Below are positions 6,635-15,347 of a stretch of 29,625 nt of DNA, one piece after another; the first letter of the stretch is position 1, and each line of letters starts with the position of its first letter. A program made the translations under genes and the position numbers. The DNA is taken from positions 1 through 29,625 of the IMG/VR virus record IMGVR_UViG_3300033146_002684, one strand, 5' to 3'. This stretch comes from a virus. Under the pieces are notes generated by a model, which worked only from the letters and a program-made list of their open reading frames with translations, made no database searches and was not told the DNA's origin.

Positions 6635-6947
6635 GTTATCAATTACGAAAGATATTGATTACTTCAGCTTCTGGGTACGCGATGCTCTTAAGCCGCATAT
6701 TGGCGTTCGGAATATTTTTGATGAGACAATAACTCTTATTGAAAATATCTGTGAGGCTGTCATTATTGAAGCAAAGTTGGAAACTGTGGAGAAGGCCGGC
6801 CCCGTGCTGACCGATGGTAAACTTGTTAGTGTACGGGCAAACTTGCACGGACAGAATACAGACTTACCACAAGATAAGGTCGAGGTAATCATTAATGCTA
6901 CCCCGCCTTATCCATTAAACGATATCACCGTTCATGTGGTAGTGTAA
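6468..6947 (+). CDS. Tail sheath protein, C-terminal domain (frame-shifted continuation)
   Basis: The 159-residue ORF begins TGVEGLLHSNTYFSETQLN and continues with GVYIVVQDVPGALPYSRHQLS. This is the classic C-terminal sheath domain, including the segment that contacts the tube, and belongs to the same gene as 3668-6634. Its ATG at 6468 has no Shine-Dalgarno sequence and lies inside the upstream frame, so it is unlikely to be an independent gene. The shift relative to the upstream part is +1. Repeated CATGA words at the junction (6445, 6457 and 6467) would favour a slippage deletion. An assembly error is the main alternative. Confidence 0.85.
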   Translation: MTGVEGLLHSNTYFSETQLNKMAEKGVYIVVQDVPGALPYSRHQLSSDPSTLQTAELSITKDIDYFSFWVRDALKPHIGVRNIFDETITLIENICEAVIIEAKLETVEKAGPVLTDGKLVSVRANLHGQNTDLPQDKVEVIINATPPYPLNDITVHVVV

Positions 6948-6957
6948 GGAGTAAACT

Positions 6958-7707
6958 ATGTTGAAGTTTAATATATCTGAGTATTTCGGGAATCAACGAG
7001 CTACTCAGTGGAATTGGAAAGAGAATTTTGTTCAGCCCGACGAAAACTTCGCGATGGGTATGAACTTTGTCTCTGGTAAATCAACGTTGCTGGCTGCAGG
7101 GCCAGCAACTGCGATGGTTGGTATTGAGACAATGGTTAATCCTATTGGGCTTACCCCTCAAATCCAGATGCAGCAGCAATTACCGCAACAGCGTATAGGC
7201 GAAATTGGGAGTCAAAGGACTCATTTTGTTCCTGGTACTCCTATTGGCGGCGGAACTATTCAACGCCTTATTTATAATGGACCGTCATTGATGAGGGCGC
7301 TTTATAGTGCAACATACGATGAGCATGGTAAAATTACTTCGCAGGGTCTTGAGGGACAACTTGGGGCGAATAAGGGAACGGCTAGTGCTGAGTTAGCTCA
7401 AGTGCTGAAGACGATCACTTCGCCAGGTAGTGAATCTAAAGTGTCCGAAGGGCATAACAACAGTTCACTCTGGTTGTCTTTGTTTGATGAACGTTTCGGG
7501 GCTTCATTCGGAATGGCTGTGTTCATGGAAGATAATGGTGGTCGACCTATAGGTGGTGTATATCTCGAAGGAATGGTTATTCAGAGCCATAACTGGGGAA
7601 TCACAGCGGGGTCAAACGTTATTATGGAAGGTGTGAGTTTCCAATTTGAAAGATCAATGCCTATTAAGGGTGTCGGGATTTCGACTATATCTGGAAGCAC
7701 GCAGTAA
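6958..7707 (+). CDS. Tail tube protein (249 aa)
   Basis: ATG 6958 follows TAAGGAGTAAACT (good RBS) 10 bases after the sheath stop. The protein is Gly/Gln/Met-rich (e.g. IQMQQQLPQQRIGEIGSQ) with a beta-rich C-terminus ending in YLEGMVIQSHNWGITAGSNVIMEGVSFQFERS, a pattern seen in tube proteins of contractile tails whose beta-barrel C-terminal strands carry an internal-cavity face. Position directly after the sheath is the usual place for the tube gene. It would assemble as hexameric rings inside the sheath. A GC-rich perfect hairpin begins 23 bases after the stop codon, which may limit read-through from this highly expressed gene. Confidence 0.75.
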   Translation: MLKFNISEYFGNQRATQWNWKENFVQPDENFAMGMNFVSGKSTLLAAGPATAMVGIETMVNPIGLTPQIQMQQQLPQQRIGEIGSQRTHFVPGTPIGGGTIQRLIYNGPSLMRALYSATYDEHGKITSQGLEGQLGANKGTASAELAQVLKTITSPGSESKVSEGHNNSSLWLSLFDERFGASFGMAVFMEDNGGRPIGGVYLEGMVIQSHNWGITAGSNVIMEGVSFQFERSMPIKGVGISTISGSTQ

Positions 7708-7711
7708 GAAG

Positions 7712-9487
7712 ATGACGGTCAATACTACAGAGAGGGCGCTAGAGCGCCCTCTCAATTACCGACCATCATTTTTAAAAACGGCAATAGTCGGACCTCGCTA
7801 TGAGATATTCAATGGAGAGGTTGATTTTAGTTACGATGTTGTAGCTAGTGGGGATAACTTCCTAGACACGATAGAGACACATTCAGAGAGCCTCATTTAC
7901 GTGCTAGACCCAGGGTTCCCTGATTTATCGCTTTTAAATCCGATTGGTAAATACTTGTTATTTGGCAACGGGTTACGAAAAGTCATTATCAACTACGACC
8001 ATGCGAACCAGTTGTTATATCTGGATTCTCCAGTGTTTACGAATGATTGGCCCCACTCCGCCAATCCGGCGGTTAGTGAACCAATTATCGCAACATGGGA
8101 GATTCGAGATCTAGCAATTCCGGATACTGTTGATTTTTACTATCATCATGAAGCGCTTACGTACAAGCATCAGGTCCCTCCATATAATAACGGCGAAGGA
8201 TATATAGAGTCTACAGAACAAATGAAGTTTGGGTTCTGGGATGTTCCTAGTTATACCCCCCAACCTCTTGATGAGATTATATTTTTCACAGGCAGAAGAC
8301 ATCGGGTTCTCTTTAAATCGTCGAATAAAATAGTGTTCGATAGCCCCGAATTGGATAACCATGATATTGATACATTTTTTGAAATTCAGAGAAGTGGTGT
8401 AGTCGTTTGTTACGGCAACCACGCACAGCTTGCCGGGATCTATGAATCGGAATTTTATCTAGTTGATTCACTGGGCATTCCTACTATTGATTGTCCGAAA
8501 ATGATAGAGGGCGAAGTGATCTACTTCGCCAATCATAAGTCTAGGTTTTACAAAGGGGGTTTTCTCGACCAAGCTTATGAAAATACTTGTGACGGAAAAT
8601 TTGTTGACTACTGGGAGATTGTTCGTTTTTCTTCAGAGTTTTTAGAGTTATACAACTATAATTCAAGGACTTATAGGTTGACTTTGCCGCATGAAAATCC
8701 GGAAGATTTAACTATTACTGTTGGCGATGGTCTTTCTGTCATATATGAAAGGCCCAAGGACTACACGACAAGATATCTCGTTACCGACAAATGGCTCATA
8801 GACGAGACAGCCGATTTCAAAGACGTAGAACCTGGGGATACAGTATGGATGCCTATGGTCAATCTGACGTTTTCCAGAGAAACAATCAATGACGGAAGGA
8901 CTTTCGTAGTCGAAAAAACCGTCATTAACAAATTAGGTAAATACACGAAAATTATATTTAAAAAGCACACTTTGGATTATGCGGACAGAGAATGGGTCGG
9001 GAATTACCGTGTTATGTCCGGGAGAGAGAGTACACCTATCTTTATTCAGGAAAATGGTATCTTCGTGAATATAGAAGATAAATACATTAATAGCACCAAG
9101 CTGAAAATTAGGTATAAGGTACTTAGCCCGGGGGGGCTTACAGAGGTATTTTCTGACGATGAAGTGACAGTAGACGAACTCAACCCTGTCGGGCTAGCAG
9201 TCAGCTTAGCCCTGAAATCATCTCAGGGATACCCTATTTATTACTACCCGATTCATTCTAATGATGAAAATGGGTATGTTGAAGCGCTTAAGCATCTGAA
9301 TGATATGTACTGCCTGGTTCCCTTAACCCAGGATCAGAGAATAATCGAAATATTCCATGAGCATGTAGAGTTAATGAGTAAAGAGTATAAATATCAGATT
9401 GTCTTGTTGAACCACGAGCTGGTAGATACTGTCATCGTAATAACTGACAAGAATGGTGAATTGGCAGAGACAATAATTGAGGATTAA
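7712..9487 (+). CDS. Sheath-related paralog lacking the C-terminal sheath domain (591 aa)
   Basis: The start is taken at ATG 7712, four bases after the tube stop; an in-frame ATG at 7646 lies inside the tube gene and is rejected. Direct comparison with the sheath in this window shows shared blocks. KTAIVGPRYEIF (residues 22-33) matches the sheath AAIVGPCFQVV. LNPVGLAVSLALKSS matches WNPLGFGIYCSLINT. GYVEALKHLNDMYCLVPLTQDQRIIEIFHEHVELMS matches, in part, GYAEALELEENYADYAFVPLSQ...MFYSHITQMS. It stops about 30 residues later and lacks the C-terminal domain needed for sheath polymerisation. It may cap the sheath at the baseplate or neck end. The first 42 bases contain the hairpin at 7730-7753. 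Confidence 0.75.
   Translation: MTVNTTERALERPLNYRPSFLKTAIVGPRYEIFNGEVDFSYDVVASGDNFLDTIETHSESLIYVLDPGFPDLSLLNPIGKYLLFGNGLRKVIINYDHANQLLYLDSPVFTNDWPHSANPAVSEPIIATWEIRDLAIPDTVDFYYHHEALTYKHQVPPYNNGEGYIESTEQMKFGFWDVPSYTPQPLDEIIFFTGRRHRVLFKSSNKIVFDSPELDNHDIDTFFEIQRSGVVVCYGNHAQLAGIYESEFYLVDSLGIPTIDCPKMIEGEVIYFANHKSRFYKGGFLDQAYENTCDGKFVDYWEIVRFSSEFLELYNYNSRTYRLTLPHENPEDLTITVGDGLSVIYERPKDYTTRYLVTDKWLIDETADFKDVEPGDTVWMPMVNLTFSRETINDGRTFVVEKTVINKLGKYTKIIFKKHTLDYADREWVGNYRVMSGRESTPIFIQENGIFVNIEDKYINSTKLKIRYKVLSPGGLTEVFSDDEVTVDELNPVGLAVSLALKSSQGYPIYYYPIHSNDENGYVEALKHLNDMYCLVPLTQDQRIIEIFHEHVELMSKEYKYQIVLLNHELVDTVIVITDKNGELAETIIED
7730..7753 (+). promoter_or_regulatory. Perfect GC-rich hairpin after the tail tube gene
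   Basis: GAGAGGGCGCT (7730-7740) and AGCGCCCTCTC (7743-7753) form a perfect inverted repeat; as RNA, a 10-bp stem with a UAGA loop. It lies 23 bases after the tube stop and inside the first codons of the sheath paralog. No T-run follows, so it is not a standard terminator. It is more likely an RNA-stability or translation-tuning element. Confidence 0.6.
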
Positions 9488-9490
9488 GAT

Positions 9491-9817
9491 ATGATGCGAT
9501 CAATTAGAATTATCTACAACTCCAGGAAAACACTAGTCCTAAAATTCAATAAGGATGTAACAGATTGCGAGCTCATCTTCTTTGATTGTCATAATAAAGA
9601 ATTTTACAGGTTCAGCATAGGGATGTTGAATGATGAGTATGAATATCGTTTAATAGTCGAGCCCGAAGTTACTGTTAACCGGCTTGTGAATGACTGGCAT
9701 AACGATCATTACAAGTTCTGGGAATTATGGGTAGACGGCGAGAAAATTGAAAGGGGATTACTTTATATAGACAAGACTCCTGAAGGCTATAGCTTACCTA
9801 TCGATTTTGAGCTATAA
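9491..9817 (+). CDS. Hypothetical tail/baseplate-region protein (108 aa)
   Basis: ATG 9491 has GAGG 8 bases upstream and follows the previous stop by three bases. It is a beta-rich acidic/aromatic protein (RIIYNSRKTLVLKF, YEYRLIVEPEVTVNRLV, FWELWVDGEKIERGLLYI) with no membrane segment or recognised motif. Its place between the sheath paralog and the fibre-like proteins suggests a minor tail or baseplate component. No family can be named. Confidence 0.6.
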   Translation: MMRSIRIIYNSRKTLVLKFNKDVTDCELIFFDCHNKEFYRFSIGMLNDEYEYRLIVEPEVTVNRLVNDWHNDHYKFWELWVDGEKIERGLLYIDKTPEGYSLPIDFEL

Positions 9818-9825
9818 TAGTAATT

Positions 9826-10620
9826 ATGTTTGGAGAGACTTTTACCCTCAATGGCAAGGTTGAGATAACCCTGCACGATAAATCAGGAACAGTGTTTAAT
9901 ACGATTAAGCAAAATACTGTTGTAGAAGAAGGTATGCTTGGATTTCTGTCGTCATTAGGGCCGGAGCATAGCTATAAAGTAGTGAATTTTTATCTATGGA
10001 ACAGGAACCTTATTCCTGCGTATACCGACCCTGACCCCGCTGTAAATGAAAGAAATAAGTTTAACGATGAATTTGAGATAACGTTTGAAAGGATGATTAA
10101 CGAACACCAGTGGGTAGGGATAAGCAATAGGGCTGTCAAAAGAATCTCTGATTCATACCCTATTGATAGGGCTGATTTTAGAGGCGTTGGCGTAGAGGTC
10201 ATCACAACGTATAAAGATACTGATGTAGTTCCGAATTTTAATGTTGCGACACTCACGGTTAGAGAGGTTCCCTACAGGCCGTATGATGAGGTAGCTACGC
10301 TGAGAAAAGCTATAACAGAAACTGACACAGAAATTTCAGTTGGAGAAAGACTTCGTCTTAATCTAGCAATCGGTAGCTATATTAAGGTTGCTGATGAGGT
10401 TATGCAAGTAACTGACTTACCTATTAATCATAGTGATATTATTAGGGTCTCGCGGCCTGACCCGGTAGGGCACAACACATGGGAACTCGTTTATAGGCAT
10501 TATACTTATCCGCAGGAAAAGTTGCTTAGCTACGCACAATTACTTGCCGAAGTTGAAAAAGGTGATTATTTTTTAACTATAAAGTGGGTTTACGAATTAG
10601 GTCGGGTATTCACATGTTAG
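9826..10620 (+). CDS. Baseplate/short tail-fibre-like protein A (264 aa)
   Basis: ATG 9826 has no obvious RBS and follows the previous stop by eight bases. The N-terminus (LNGKVEITLHDKSGTVFNTIKQNTVVEEG) is the pattern G-K/R-V-x-I ... G-x-V-x-x ... N-x-V found at the start of many phage fibre/virion proteins, and it is shared with the next gene product. Residues about 165-215 (ITETDTEISVGERL ... IKVADEVMQVTDLP) form a small beta module resembling those in other virion proteins. It probably attaches to the baseplate. The end overlaps the next gene by seven bases (ATGTTAG). Confidence 0.5.
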   Translation: MFGETFTLNGKVEITLHDKSGTVFNTIKQNTVVEEGMLGFLSSLGPEHSYKVVNFYLWNRNLIPAYTDPDPAVNERNKFNDEFEITFERMINEHQWVGISNRAVKRISDSYPIDRADFRGVGVEVITTYKDTDVVPNFNVATLTVREVPYRPYDEVATLRKAITETDTEISVGERLRLNLAIGSYIKVADEVMQVTDLPINHSDIIRVSRPDPVGHNTWELVYRHYTYPQEKLLSYAQLLAEVEKGDYFLTIKWVYELGRVFTC

Positions 10621-11129
10621 ATAAATACGGAAGAATAAAAGGTCGGGTACGGATAACTGAGTGCCTTCCTAACGGAAATGTTTTCGATAGTGTTGTTGCG
10701 AACCTCGTCGTTATGCAGGTTAGAACACAAATTCGTGATCGATTTTTTGGTGATGTAGCTGCTCCAATTTCTCCTATTAGCGGGATGCGGTTTGGGTATT
10801 ATCGTGTGGCAGGTGCTGCTGTAACTCTCCCGACAGTGAATAAAGACGTATCTTTATTTACACCGATTAATGTTGATGACGGCTCCGGGGTAATGGTTGC
10901 TGAAAGGGCTATCATAAGAAAGGAGAAAAACCCAGATTGTACCCCGTCTGTCATAACTCCGAATATAGCCACTTTTGAGGTAGACCTAGAGACTTCTGTT
11001 CCAACTTTTTTCTATAATGAGTTAGGATTATATCAAGAAGATGGTACAATGTTTGCGAGGGTTGGTTTTGACGAAAGAAAAAAAATAGCGGGACTTAAAA
11101 CAACTATTTCATGGACAATTTTTTATTAA
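10614..11129 (+). CDS. Baseplate/short tail-fibre-like protein B (171 aa)
   Basis: ATG 10614, overlapping the preceding stop, is preferred over the in-frame GTG at 10584, which lacks an RBS. The start KYGRIKGRVRITECLPNGNVFDSVVANLVV parallels protein A (GKVEIT..., SGTVFNTIKQNTVV), so the two appear to share an N-terminal anchoring domain. The remainder is beta-rich (MRFGYYRVAGAAVTLP, IATFEVDLETSVPTFFYNELGLY). The role is inferred as a tail-tip or fibre-connector component from position and the shared N-terminus. Confidence 0.5.
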   Translation: MLDKYGRIKGRVRITECLPNGNVFDSVVANLVVMQVRTQIRDRFFGDVAAPISPISGMRFGYYRVAGAAVTLPTVNKDVSLFTPINVDDGSGVMVAERAIIRKEKNPDCTPSVITPNIATFEVDLETSVPTFFYNELGLYQEDGTMFARVGFDERKKIAGLKTTISWTIFY

Positions 11130-11141
11130 AGGAAACGGAAT

Positions 11142-14100
11142 ATGGCGTATAAATTTGACAAAGATTATATCAATCTTGATTTTCAGAATGTTATCCCAGG
11201 CGATCTGAGCAAATCTTATGGGGTATTCCGCTTTTATCTAGACGGAAGAACAATCGAAGAGGATACCTTTATCTTTCGTGTTGTTGATCCAGCAAAACAA
11301 ACAGCCACGGGTTTTGCCAAGTATTACCCTGTAGTTACTCCGTCCGCCTCTGTCCCCAACGGTTTTGAATATGATCAAGTAAATGCAGCATGGTACGACA
11401 AGGAAGTTCAAGATCAAGCGACTCCTGCTAATAATTACTTAATAGCTGGGGGCCCTACGCCTTTTCTTATTACGTACTCCAGCGCGAGAATGGGGAGCCT
11501 TAATTGGTTAGATATTATTATTACGTTTCCATACGGGGTTGATCCTGACACGTTACTGCCGAATTACGAGATTCATGTTATTGACATCAAAGATATGGAT
11601 ATTACGGATCCTGCCAATCCTATTCCTAATGAACCGGCAACTATTGATTTTTCTATTTGTCAAGATGTCAATAGTTTGACACTGTTACCATATCGCGCTC
11701 CTGTACGTAGTGAGGTTGTTAATGTGCCACTGAGGCAACTCTGGCAAATGACTAATTACCTTGACTGTAAGCTAAACGGCTTCACTGACCAGGCAAGTAT
11801 GGACCTTGGCGTAATTGCTACATTTTGCGGAACGGATATTATTATCCAGAATGAATATAAGACGTTAGAAGAATCTATGTCCATTGAACTTATTGCGACA
11901 TCGCCTAACGCAAAAATTTACTATACAACTGACGAGAACGCTGCCCCACTAAACTTATACACAGGGTGTATCAATATTTCTTCGTTTGAAGAAAAAACGT
12001 TTTATATTAAATATCAGGCTAAGTTAGAATCACTCGGAGTTATGTCTCAAGTATTTATTTTGAAAGTAGTTCTAGCCCCAAAACACTTGTACATTACACC
12101 ATCACCAGTTGCTGGTGATTATTTCACAAGCCAAACTATTACATTAGCCGGGAATTTTTCTAACGCAAGAATTTATTACACGTTGGATGGGACAACCCCG
12201 ATTTGGACTACTGACGGTAGTGCGGCTGGGAGTACTATTCTGTATACTGATGAAACTGGTACACTTGGTTCAGGGCCATTTACGTTGTCTTCGACTACAA
12301 CCGTGAGATACGGTGGTTACCTTCCTGATATTGGGAGTATTGCTCCAAACGGTAGCGCAACATATAACATAGATACTACAGCACTTGTTATCTCATTATC
12401 CCCAGCTTCTGGAACATACTCACCCGGGTCCCCCGTATCTGTAGATATCAGTGTTTCCCAGGGTGGTATAGCCATTAACTCTGAACTCGAAGTATCGTAC
12501 AACGGAGGCAGTTGGACCAGCATAGGTAACGCACCCGCATCCGTTTCTATTGACGGATCATTGGGCGATTTGACAGATATGCAAGTTCGTACATCATATT
12601 CAGGGAAATCATCCACCGCGCTTGGACAATATGAGTTAGCTGCTGATATTAAAATGGAAATCGAAATTTGCGGCCCGCAGCAACTGTGCGAAGATCAGTC
12701 CGGGGAATATTACTTCATACTTTTCAAAAAACTTGAAGATGGAACACGTATCGATGTAACCGGGGACCCGAATTATCAAGTTTCCTATACCGCCGGCTTA
12801 TCGCCCGCTGATCCAGATTTTATTGGCTCTGGTACGCTTATCGGGTCACCTAATGCTTCTGTCAATATTCAACCTGACAGTTTTGGCGGATTGGCTGGGG
12901 TTAACCCGCTTACAAATGTACCGGTAGATTTTGAGATTAGGGCAATAGCTAAAGATCTCAACGGTATAGCCTCTAATTCTAATATCGCTAACGCGAAGAA
13001 TACATATTTTTCTAAGTCATACCAAGATAACTCAAATGGTGGCGAGGTTCTATTTGCGACTTCTCCCGACTATGATTATCATGCCCACACTACCGGAGCT
13101 CCGGCGGGAGTGTCTAGTCTTGACATGAGCTATCGAGAAGGTGGCGTGGCCTTTGATGCTGATTATTTCGTTGAGGTTTATCAACCAAGCGGATCCAGAA
13201 AAACGACATTGCCGACTACAGCAGATTGGTCAAATGTTTTCTCTTACTCTTCATTGCATGACGGAACAACAAACCCCGTAAGCATCACCGATAGTGGGGT
13301 TGGGTTTGAGAATATTATCAACATGTCGCCGTGGAATATTGTAGTAGTTAAAGCTGAGGGGTTTAACGCTGGCGCGGCCACTGGTAACAGCGGGATACTA
13401 GTTATCACAATGAAAAGCAACACTGGTGGACCGGCCCCGTATATGTGTTCGATGCAATCAGCTATGGCTGTAGCCGGAACAGGCAACTGCCACTCTGCTA
13501 ATATTCTTAAGAAAATGTTCGATAACGGAACAGCTCTTACGACCGGGCCCGGCAGTGAGATTGAGGTTATGGAATCACGAGTTGATTTCGAATATGAATA
13601 TCGTGTCCTTGTTTCGCCCGGGACGGTTAGAGATTACACTACTTCTGAGCCGTGGGTTGATATCATTCATACTCTTCCCCAGGAAGGTGTCGATGATTAT
13701 CTTAAGGCTTTAAGCATCACAGTGAATGATGACGATTTACTTGAAGTCCAAACCAGAGTTTCATGGCATGACTATGTGAGCTATGCTAGTCATATCATAA
13801 GGCTAAACGATTCTAAGTATAATTTCACATTTACGCCAAACATCGATGACGGCCCCTTTGAGAGCGGTACACTGGATATTACAGAAATTAATGGCCCGGC
13901 TACGTACGGCGGTTTCGGAGTGGATCTTTACTATAGAAAATCCAGTTCAGCGCCATGGACGTTGGTTGCCAACCCGATTGCTGGGCTTACTGTTACAAAC
14001 GCTGAACCAGACTTTGATGTAAAAGCTGAGGCATTAGATCATTCTGGAGCCGTCATGAGTTGTCCAACAACCCAGGAAACAATTACATACGCATTTACGT

Positions 14101-15338
14101 CTGCTGCTTCGTTCTCTGTGAACCCCCCTACTAATGGTGAACAAGAAATCGCCGCCCCGGTAATCAGCGGTGCCTCTCAGGTGTTTACCTCCGGTACGAG
14201 TGCTGGGGAGATTTGGTATATGTCATCAGCCGAAGCTACAGAAGTTAATGGAACTGAGCCCATTAAATCAGCGATCTTTAGGAACGTAATAGAGATTCTT
14301 ACAAATAATTCGGTACCAATGCCTAGTGGGACAAGTTATGTTACCTGGGGAGAGTTTTATGCTGGGTATAAAGAATCCAGCGATATCTCGGGATTAATTA
14401 TTGCAGTTAACGCAATGCCGAATGATCTTATCAGATCAGAATTCACGCAGGATATGACAGGAATATCAGTTACGCTTCACGGTAGCTCTGGTGGTGACTT
14501 AGAAGCTGTATGGGTGAATATAGATGGTACGTCCACCAAGTATGGTGTTCGTTACAGAAATCCTATTTCATCACTGATGGATAGCACCGACATGGGTACT
14601 AATGTTTATTTGAGCACCGGGCTAAAGAATTCTTCCGAGTGGAATACTGTTGAACTCACAAAGGGTGCTTGGAACTCAGGGCTTATAGAATTTCCCTGCT
14701 GGTCGATAAAGAAGACCACGAGAGAATGTGGGTCAGGTGGATTGCAAAGTTTCTACTCTTTGACCACAGACGATGTTATGTCTGGAGTAGGTGGCACGAT
14801 AGCTCAGTATCAATACGTAGCAAAAAGTGCAACAGCTTTTAAGATTAACGGGGAAATTCAACTTGAATCCACTTCTTATACACTTACAAAAAGTGGTAAC
14901 AGCTATAGTAACAGTGTTGGAATGACTATTGTCTTAGAAACTACCGCTATTCCATCATCCAGAATCACAAGTTATGAAAATGGGTATGCTTATTATAGTT
15001 ATGTGAAATTCTCGGCGGGTAGTTCATTGCCAGAATCATTCGCTGATGAGTTGAGAATACGATTTGAATTAAATGATGGTAACTTTAGTGCTTGGTATAC
15101 ATTCAAGGTATTTATGCCGTCAGCAACTAACGCAACAATGTACGCAGACGCAGTAGCTAAATGGGGTCTTATTCCATGGGATGAATACAACAATGGAACT
15201 AAAGAGAAAGATATGCTTTGTATTGATGTTCCACCCTTATGCCCGCCAGGAACAACTCCATATTATAGTCCTAAACTTGGCTTTCAGTGCCTCCCGTATA
15301 CTGTAGACGAAGGTGGCGTTGAGCCAGTAGAACCTTAA
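11142..15338 (+). CDS. Large tail fibre / adhesin-like protein with chitobiase-C-terminal-type (CHB_HEX_C) Ig-like domains (1398 aa)
   Basis: ATG 11142 has AAAGGA upstream. After an N-terminal virion-attachment region (residues 1-200) come at least two domains with the IYYTxD signature of the chitobiase/beta-hexosaminidase C-terminal fold: residues about 232-311 (AKIYYTTDENAAP) and about 317-412 (ARIYYTLDGTTPIWTTDG). An Ig-like segment with SPASGTYSPGSPV follows at about 416-498. The rest is Gly/Ser/Thr-rich beta structure with clustered cysteines and ends in a Pro/Cys-rich tail (PPLCPPGTTPYYSP). No enzymatic motif is seen. It most likely forms a long fibre or baseplate spike that binds the cell surface, possibly polysaccharide. 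The size, with repeated beta-domains, suits a receptor-binding protein. Confidence 0.65.
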   Translation: MAYKFDKDYINLDFQNVIPGDLSKSYGVFRFYLDGRTIEEDTFIFRVVDPAKQTATGFAKYYPVVTPSASVPNGFEYDQVNAAWYDKEVQDQATPANNYLIAGGPTPFLITYSSARMGSLNWLDIIITFPYGVDPDTLLPNYEIHVIDIKDMDITDPANPIPNEPATIDFSICQDVNSLTLLPYRAPVRSEVVNVPLRQLWQMTNYLDCKLNGFTDQASMDLGVIATFCGTDIIIQNEYKTLEESMSIELIATSPNAKIYYTTDENAAPLNLYTGCINISSFEEKTFYIKYQAKLESLGVMSQVFILKVVLAPKHLYITPSPVAGDYFTSQTITLAGNFSNARIYYTLDGTTPIWTTDGSAAGSTILYTDETGTLGSGPFTLSSTTTVRYGGYLPDIGSIAPNGSATYNIDTTALVISLSPASGTYSPGSPVSVDISVSQGGIAINSELEVSYNGGSWTSIGNAPASVSIDGSLGDLTDMQVRTSYSGKSSTALGQYELAADIKMEIEICGPQQLCEDQSGEYYFILFKKLEDGTRIDVTGDPNYQVSYTAGLSPADPDFIGSGTLIGSPNASVNIQPDSFGGLAGVNPLTNVPVDFEIRAIAKDLNGIASNSNIANAKNTYFSKSYQDNSNGGEVLFATSPDYDYHAHTTGAPAGVSSLDMSYREGGVAFDADYFVEVYQPSGSRKTTLPTTADWSNVFSYSSLHDGTTNPVSITDSGVGFENIINMSPWNIVVVKAEGFNAGAATGNSGILVITMKSNTGGPAPYMCSMQSAMAVAGTGNCHSANILKKMFDNGTALTTGPGSEIEVMESRVDFEYEYRVLVSPGTVRDYTTSEPWVDIIHTLPQEGVDDYLKALSITVNDDDLLEVQTRVSWHDYVSYASHIIRLNDSKYNFTFTPNIDDGPFESGTLDITEINGPATYGGFGVDLYYRKSSSAPWTLVANPIAGLTVTNAEPDFDVKAEALDHSGAVMSCPTTQETITYAFTSAASFSVNPPTNGEQEIAAPVISGASQVFTSGTSAGEIWYMSSAEATEVNGTEPIKSAIFRNVIEILTNNSVPMPSGTSYVTWGEFYAGYKESSDISGLIIAVNAMPNDLIRSEFTQDMTGISVTLHGSSGGDLEAVWVNIDGTSTKYGVRYRNPISSLMDSTDMGTNVYLSTGLKNSSEWNTVELTKGAWNSGLIEFPCWSIKKTTRECGSGGLQSFYSLTTDDVMSGVGGTIAQYQYVAKSATAFKINGEIQLESTSYTLTKSGNSYSNSVGMTIVLETTAIPSSRITSYENGYAYYSYVKFSAGSSLPESFADELRIRFELNDGNFSAWYTFKVFMPSATNATMYADAVAKWGLIPWDEYNNGTKEKDMLCIDVPPLCPPGTTPYYSPKLGFQCLPYTVDEGGVEPVEP

Positions 15339-15347
15339 GGAGACAAT

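Noticed and set aside
7646-7711. Upstream start (7646) for the sheath paralog
   Set aside because: It lies inside the tube gene without an RBS and would add 22 residues with no similarity to the sheath N-terminus.
9809-9826. TATAAT at the end of the 108-aa gene as a promoter
   Set aside because: It coincides with the final codons and stop of the gene, lacks TG and -35 elements, and the operon continues through it.
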